In this document: in pieces, positions 4,539-7,015 of the stretch
Position numbering within the stretch: the first letter of the stretch is position 1
Layout of the letters: every line of letters begins with the position of its first letter
Assembly (NCBI RefSeq): GCF_030147005.1
Contig: NZ_JASLAW010000161.1
Coordinates: 1 to 7,015 of the forward strand
Length of the DNA stretch: 7,015 nucleotides
From: Pseudomonas sp.
GTDB lineage: Bacteria; Pseudomonadota; Gammaproteobacteria; Pseudomonadales; Pseudomonadaceae
Direction of reading: 5' to 3'
Made by a program: the position numbers and the translations under genes
Notes under the pieces: generated by a model
The model's input: only the letters and a program-made list of their open reading frames with translations
What the model was told of the DNA's origin: nothing
Database searches by the model: none

Positions 4539-6983
4539 TCAAGCCGGCAGCGGACGATTTATCAAGGGGGCTCCCGCAGCCGGCGCGCTCGGCAGGCGAG
4601 TCAGGCGCAGGGCATTGAGCACCACCGTCAACGAACTGAGGGACATACCGATGGCCGCCCAGATGGGGGTGATCCACCCCAGGGCCGCGAACGGCAGCAT
4701 CAGACCATTGTACAACCCGGCCCACAGCAAGTTTTCGATGATTACCCGGCGTGTGCGTCGCGCCAAGGTAAACGCCTGCACCAAGGCTTCCAGGCGGTTG
4801 GACAGCAGCACCGCATCGGCGCTGGTTTTTGCCAGGTCCGTGGCCGAGCCCATCGCCACGCTGATATCCGCGGCGGCCAGTACGGGCACATCGTTGACAC
4901 CGTCGCCGAGCATCAGCACCTTGCGGCCTTCTCGGTGCAGGCGTTGCAGCACGTGCAGCTTGTCGTCGGGACGCAGGCCGCCGTGGGCTTCGTCGATGCC
5001 CAACTCGGACGCGACACTGGCGACCATCGGCGAGCTGTCTCCCGACAGCAGCAGCGTGCGCCAGCCGCGTGCCTTGCACGCGGCAAGCAGGGCAGGCGCA
5101 TCGCTGCGCAAGCGGTCGTCGAGCACGAACCAGGCGAGCGCGCCGCGTTGATCTCCCAGTAGCAGCCATTGCCCGGCTTCGTCCGGTGGCGCCGGGATCG
5201 GGCTGGCGCTGAGCGCGCAGACGAAGCCGGGTTGGCCGATACGCAACACGTGTTCGCCCACGCGTCCTTCCAGGCCCAGGCCGGGGCTGCTCAATACGTC
5301 GTCGGCCGCCACGGGGGCTCGGCCAAAGGCGCGGGCAATCGGGTGTTCGGAGCGGTTTTCCAGCGCAGCGGCGAGGCCCAGGCACTGGTCGCTGTCCAGG
5401 TCGCCCAAGGGACGGATGGCCCGTAACGCCAGGCGTCCTTCGGTGAGCGTGCCGGTTTTGTCGAAAATGACCGTGTCGATCTGGTTCAGCCCTTCCAGCA
5501 CATGGCCGCGGGTCAGCAGCAACCCCAGGGTGTGCAGCGTGCCGGTGGCGGCGGTGAGGGCGGTGGGGGTTGCAAGGGACAACGCGCACGGGCAGGTCGC
5601 TACCAGCATGGCCAATACAATCCAGAACGCGCGTGACGCATCAAGCTCCCACCACACCAGGCCGATCACCGCCGCGGCAAGCAAGGAGCCCAGCAAAAAC
5701 CACTGTGCGGCGCGGTCGGCGATCTGCGCCAGGCGCGGCTTCTCGGCCTGGGCGCGTTCCAGCAGGCGCACGATGGCAGACAGGCGCGTGTCATGGCCCA
5801 GGGCGCGCACTTCGACGGTCAGCGCGCCTTCCACATTGAGGGTGCCGGCGGTAACGGCATCGCCCACCTGCCTGGGCTGAGGCAGGTATTCGCCGGTGAG
5901 CAGGGATTCGTCGACGCTGGAGTGGCCTTCGAGAATCACGCCGTCGGCGGGCAGCACCGCGCCGGGATGCACCAGCAGCCGGTCACCCAAGGCCAATTCG
6001 CCCAGCAGGATGCGTTCGCTCTGCCCGTCCGCGGTCAGGCGCAGGCACGAGGCGGGCAGCAGGTTGACCAACTGCGCGGTGGCGGCGGCGGTGCGCTCGC
6101 GGGCACGCCGCTCCAGGTAGCGCCCGGCCAGCAGGAACAGCGCGAACATGCCGACGGCGTCGAAGTACAACTCGCCAACGCCGGTGATCGCGGTCCAGAT
6201 CCCGGCCAGATAAGCCCCGCCAATGGCCAGGGACACCGACACGTCCATGGTCAGGTGGCGTGTGCGCAAATCGCGCAGCGCCCCTTTGAAGAACGGCGCA
6301 CAGCTGTAGAACACGATGGGGGTTGTAAGAAACATCGCCACCCAGCGCAGGATCACATGCAGCTCGGGGCTCAGGTCGATATTGAATTCCGGCCAGGTGG
6401 CCATGGTAGCCATCATGGCCTGGAACCACAGTAACCCGGCAACGCCCAGTTGGCGCAGGGCCAGGCGATTCTCGCCGGCCAGTTGTTCGGCGGCACGGTC
6501 CGCTTGGTAGGGATGGGCCGCATAGCCGATATGGCGCAGTTCACTGAGCACCTGGCTCAACGGCAACTGCGCGTCGGCCCAGCGTACGTGCAGGCGATGG
6601 TTGGACAGGTTCAGCCGCGCCTCGGCCACGGCGGGCAGGCTGCGCAGGTGTTTCTCGATCAGCCAGCCACAGGCCGCGCAACTGATGCCTTCCATGAGCA
6701 GGGTGGTTTCAGCCAGTTCGCCGGTGTGGCGCACAAAAGGTTTTTGCACATCTGCGCGGTCGTACAGCGCCAGTTCATCGACCAGTTGCACCGGCAGCGC
6801 CTCGGGGTTGGCCGAGGCTTCGCTGCGGTGCCGGTAATAGCTTTCCAGGCCGCCGGCCACAATCGCCTCGGCCACCGCCTGGCAGCCCGGGCAGCAGAGC
6901 TCGCGGCGCTCGCCGAGGATTTCGGTGGTGAACCGGCTGCCGGCCGGGACGGGCAGGGCGCAGTGGTAGCAGGGGGTGATCAT
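4539..6983 (-). CDS. ccoI: CcoI (FixI), P1B-type copper-exporting ATPase for cbb3 oxidase assembly
   Basis: An inner-membrane ATPase that pumps Cu(I) out of the cytoplasm to supply the cbb3 oxidase copper centre. Of 814 residues, the N-terminus carries a cysteine-rich metal-binding domain (C5/C8, then C30, C31, C34), typical of the FixI/CcoI branch. A heavy-metal-associated domain with GISCAACGW (C102, C105) follows. About eight membrane segments follow (roughly 178-196, 209-228, 246-268, 272-288, 428-447, 453-475, 747-768, 771-793). Segment 6 has the CPC metal site (C464-P-C466). The actuator TGE is at 363-365, phosphorylation motif DKTGT at 508-512 (D508), SEHP at 545-548, and GDGVNDVP at 693-700. 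Y758-N759 and M780-S781 in the last two helices fit the Cu(I) class. ATG 6981-6983 overlaps a probable ccoH stop as ATGA; the ribosome binding site is weak. All catalytic motifs are intact. Confidence 0.97.
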   Translation of the reverse strand: MITPCYHCALPVPAGSRFTTEILGERRELCCPGCQAVAEAIVAGGLESYYRHRSEASANPEALPVQLVDELALYDRADVQKPFVRHTGELAETTLLMEGISCAACGWLIEKHLRSLPAVAEARLNLSNHRLHVRWADAQLPLSQVLSELRHIGYAAHPYQADRAAEQLAGENRLALRQLGVAGLLWFQAMMATMATWPEFNIDLSPELHVILRWVAMFLTTPIVFYSCAPFFKGALRDLRTRHLTMDVSVSLAIGGAYLAGIWTAITGVGELYFDAVGMFALFLLAGRYLERRARERTAAATAQLVNLLPASCLRLTADGQSERILLGELALGDRLLVHPGAVLPADGVILEGHSSVDESLLTGEYLPQPRQVGDAVTAGTLNVEGALTVEVRALGHDTRLSAIVRLLERAQAEKPRLAQIADRAAQWFLLGSLLAAAVIGLVWWELDASRAFWIVLAMLVATCPCALSLATPTALTAATGTLHTLGLLLTRGHVLEGLNQIDTVIFDKTGTLTEGRLALRAIRPLGDLDSDQCLGLAAALENRSEHPIARAFGRAPVAADDVLSSPGLGLEGRVGEHVLRIGQPGFVCALSASPIPAPPDEAGQWLLLGDQRGALAWFVLDDRLRSDAPALLAACKARGWRTLLLSGDSSPMVASVASELGIDEAHGGLRPDDKLHVLQRLHREGRKVLMLGDGVNDVPVLAAADISVAMGSATDLAKTSADAVLLSNRLEALVQAFTLARRTRRVIIENLLWAGLYNGLMLPFAALGWITPIWAAIGMSLSSLTVVLNALRLTRLPSAPAAGAPLINRPLPA

Positions 6984-7015
6984 GGTTCTTCGGGATCTTT
7001 GGTGGCTGGAAGGGC
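6980..7015 (-). CDS. ccoH: C-terminal end of probable CcoH (FixH-like), cut by window edge
   Basis: On the minus strand one frame is open from the window edge and ends ALPATKDPEEP then TGA at 6980-6982. The TGA overlaps the ccoI start codon as ATGA, the usual arrangement for coupled genes. Only eleven residues are visible, so the identity rests on gene order: ccoG-ccoH-ccoI-ccoS is standard in Pseudomonas, and CcoH is the gene directly before ccoI. CcoH is a small membrane protein that helps cbb3 oxidase assembly. The other non-ccoI frame is also open here, so the call is moderate. Confidence 0.5.
   Translation of the reverse strand, partial: ALPATKDPEEP

Noticed and set aside
4249..6434. 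Several long plus-strand frames opposite ccoI
   Set aside because: Low-complexity Arg/Ala/Gly/Gln products mirroring the codon bias of ccoI; none looks like a protein.
1..7015. A new defence or accessory system
   Set aside because: All genes but one belong to conserved Pseudomonas backbone functions in their usual order, with no integrase, transposase or nuclease in sight.

Overview
The window is a GC-rich chromosomal segment whose proteins and gene order match the fluorescent pseudomonads. The Anr, Apt, HemN and CcoI proteins are close to full-length Pseudomonas forms. The order apt - anr - small orphan gene - hemN - SafE-like gene - ccoS - ccoI - (ccoH) is, from general knowledge, the same as the PA1543-PA1550 block of P. 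aeruginosa PAO1. The REPIN-type repeat at the left edge resembles those scattered through P. fluorescens genomes. I recognise this from family knowledge; no search was run.

Layout from left to right. Positions 1-157 are intergenic and hold a REPIN-like inverted repeat cut by the window edge, plus a stem-loop directly behind the apt stop codon. apt (158-706) and anr (786-1520) both read leftwards, with a hairpin between them. A 154-base divergent spacer follows, holding a perfect 8-base-arm palindrome and a good match to a FliA (sigma-28) promoter. That promoter faces a rightward gene (1675-2142) for a 155-residue coiled-coil protein resembling the FlxA-like family. hemN (2143-3525, leftward) meets this gene tail to tail, with stop codons directly abutting. 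Upstream of hemN is a perfect Anr/FNR box at class II spacing. The rest is the leftward cbb3-oxidase assembly operon: the end of a probable ccoH, then ccoI, ccoS and a SafE/DsbD-like membrane protein gene, closely packed or overlapping.

Most of the genes share one theme, low-oxygen respiration. Anr is the oxygen-sensing Fe-S regulator. HemN makes protoporphyrinogen IX without oxygen, supplying haem. CcoI, CcoS and probably CcoH assemble the copper- and haem-containing cbb3 oxidase, and the SafE-like protein may handle metal or redox for the same job. apt (adenine salvage) is a housekeeping neighbour, and the coiled-coil gene appears to belong to the flagellar regulon.

There is no mobile element other than the repeat, and no CRISPR array, RNA gene or defence system. 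The least explained part is the small coiled-coil gene with its FliA-type promoter. The rest is well-conserved Pseudomonas backbone.
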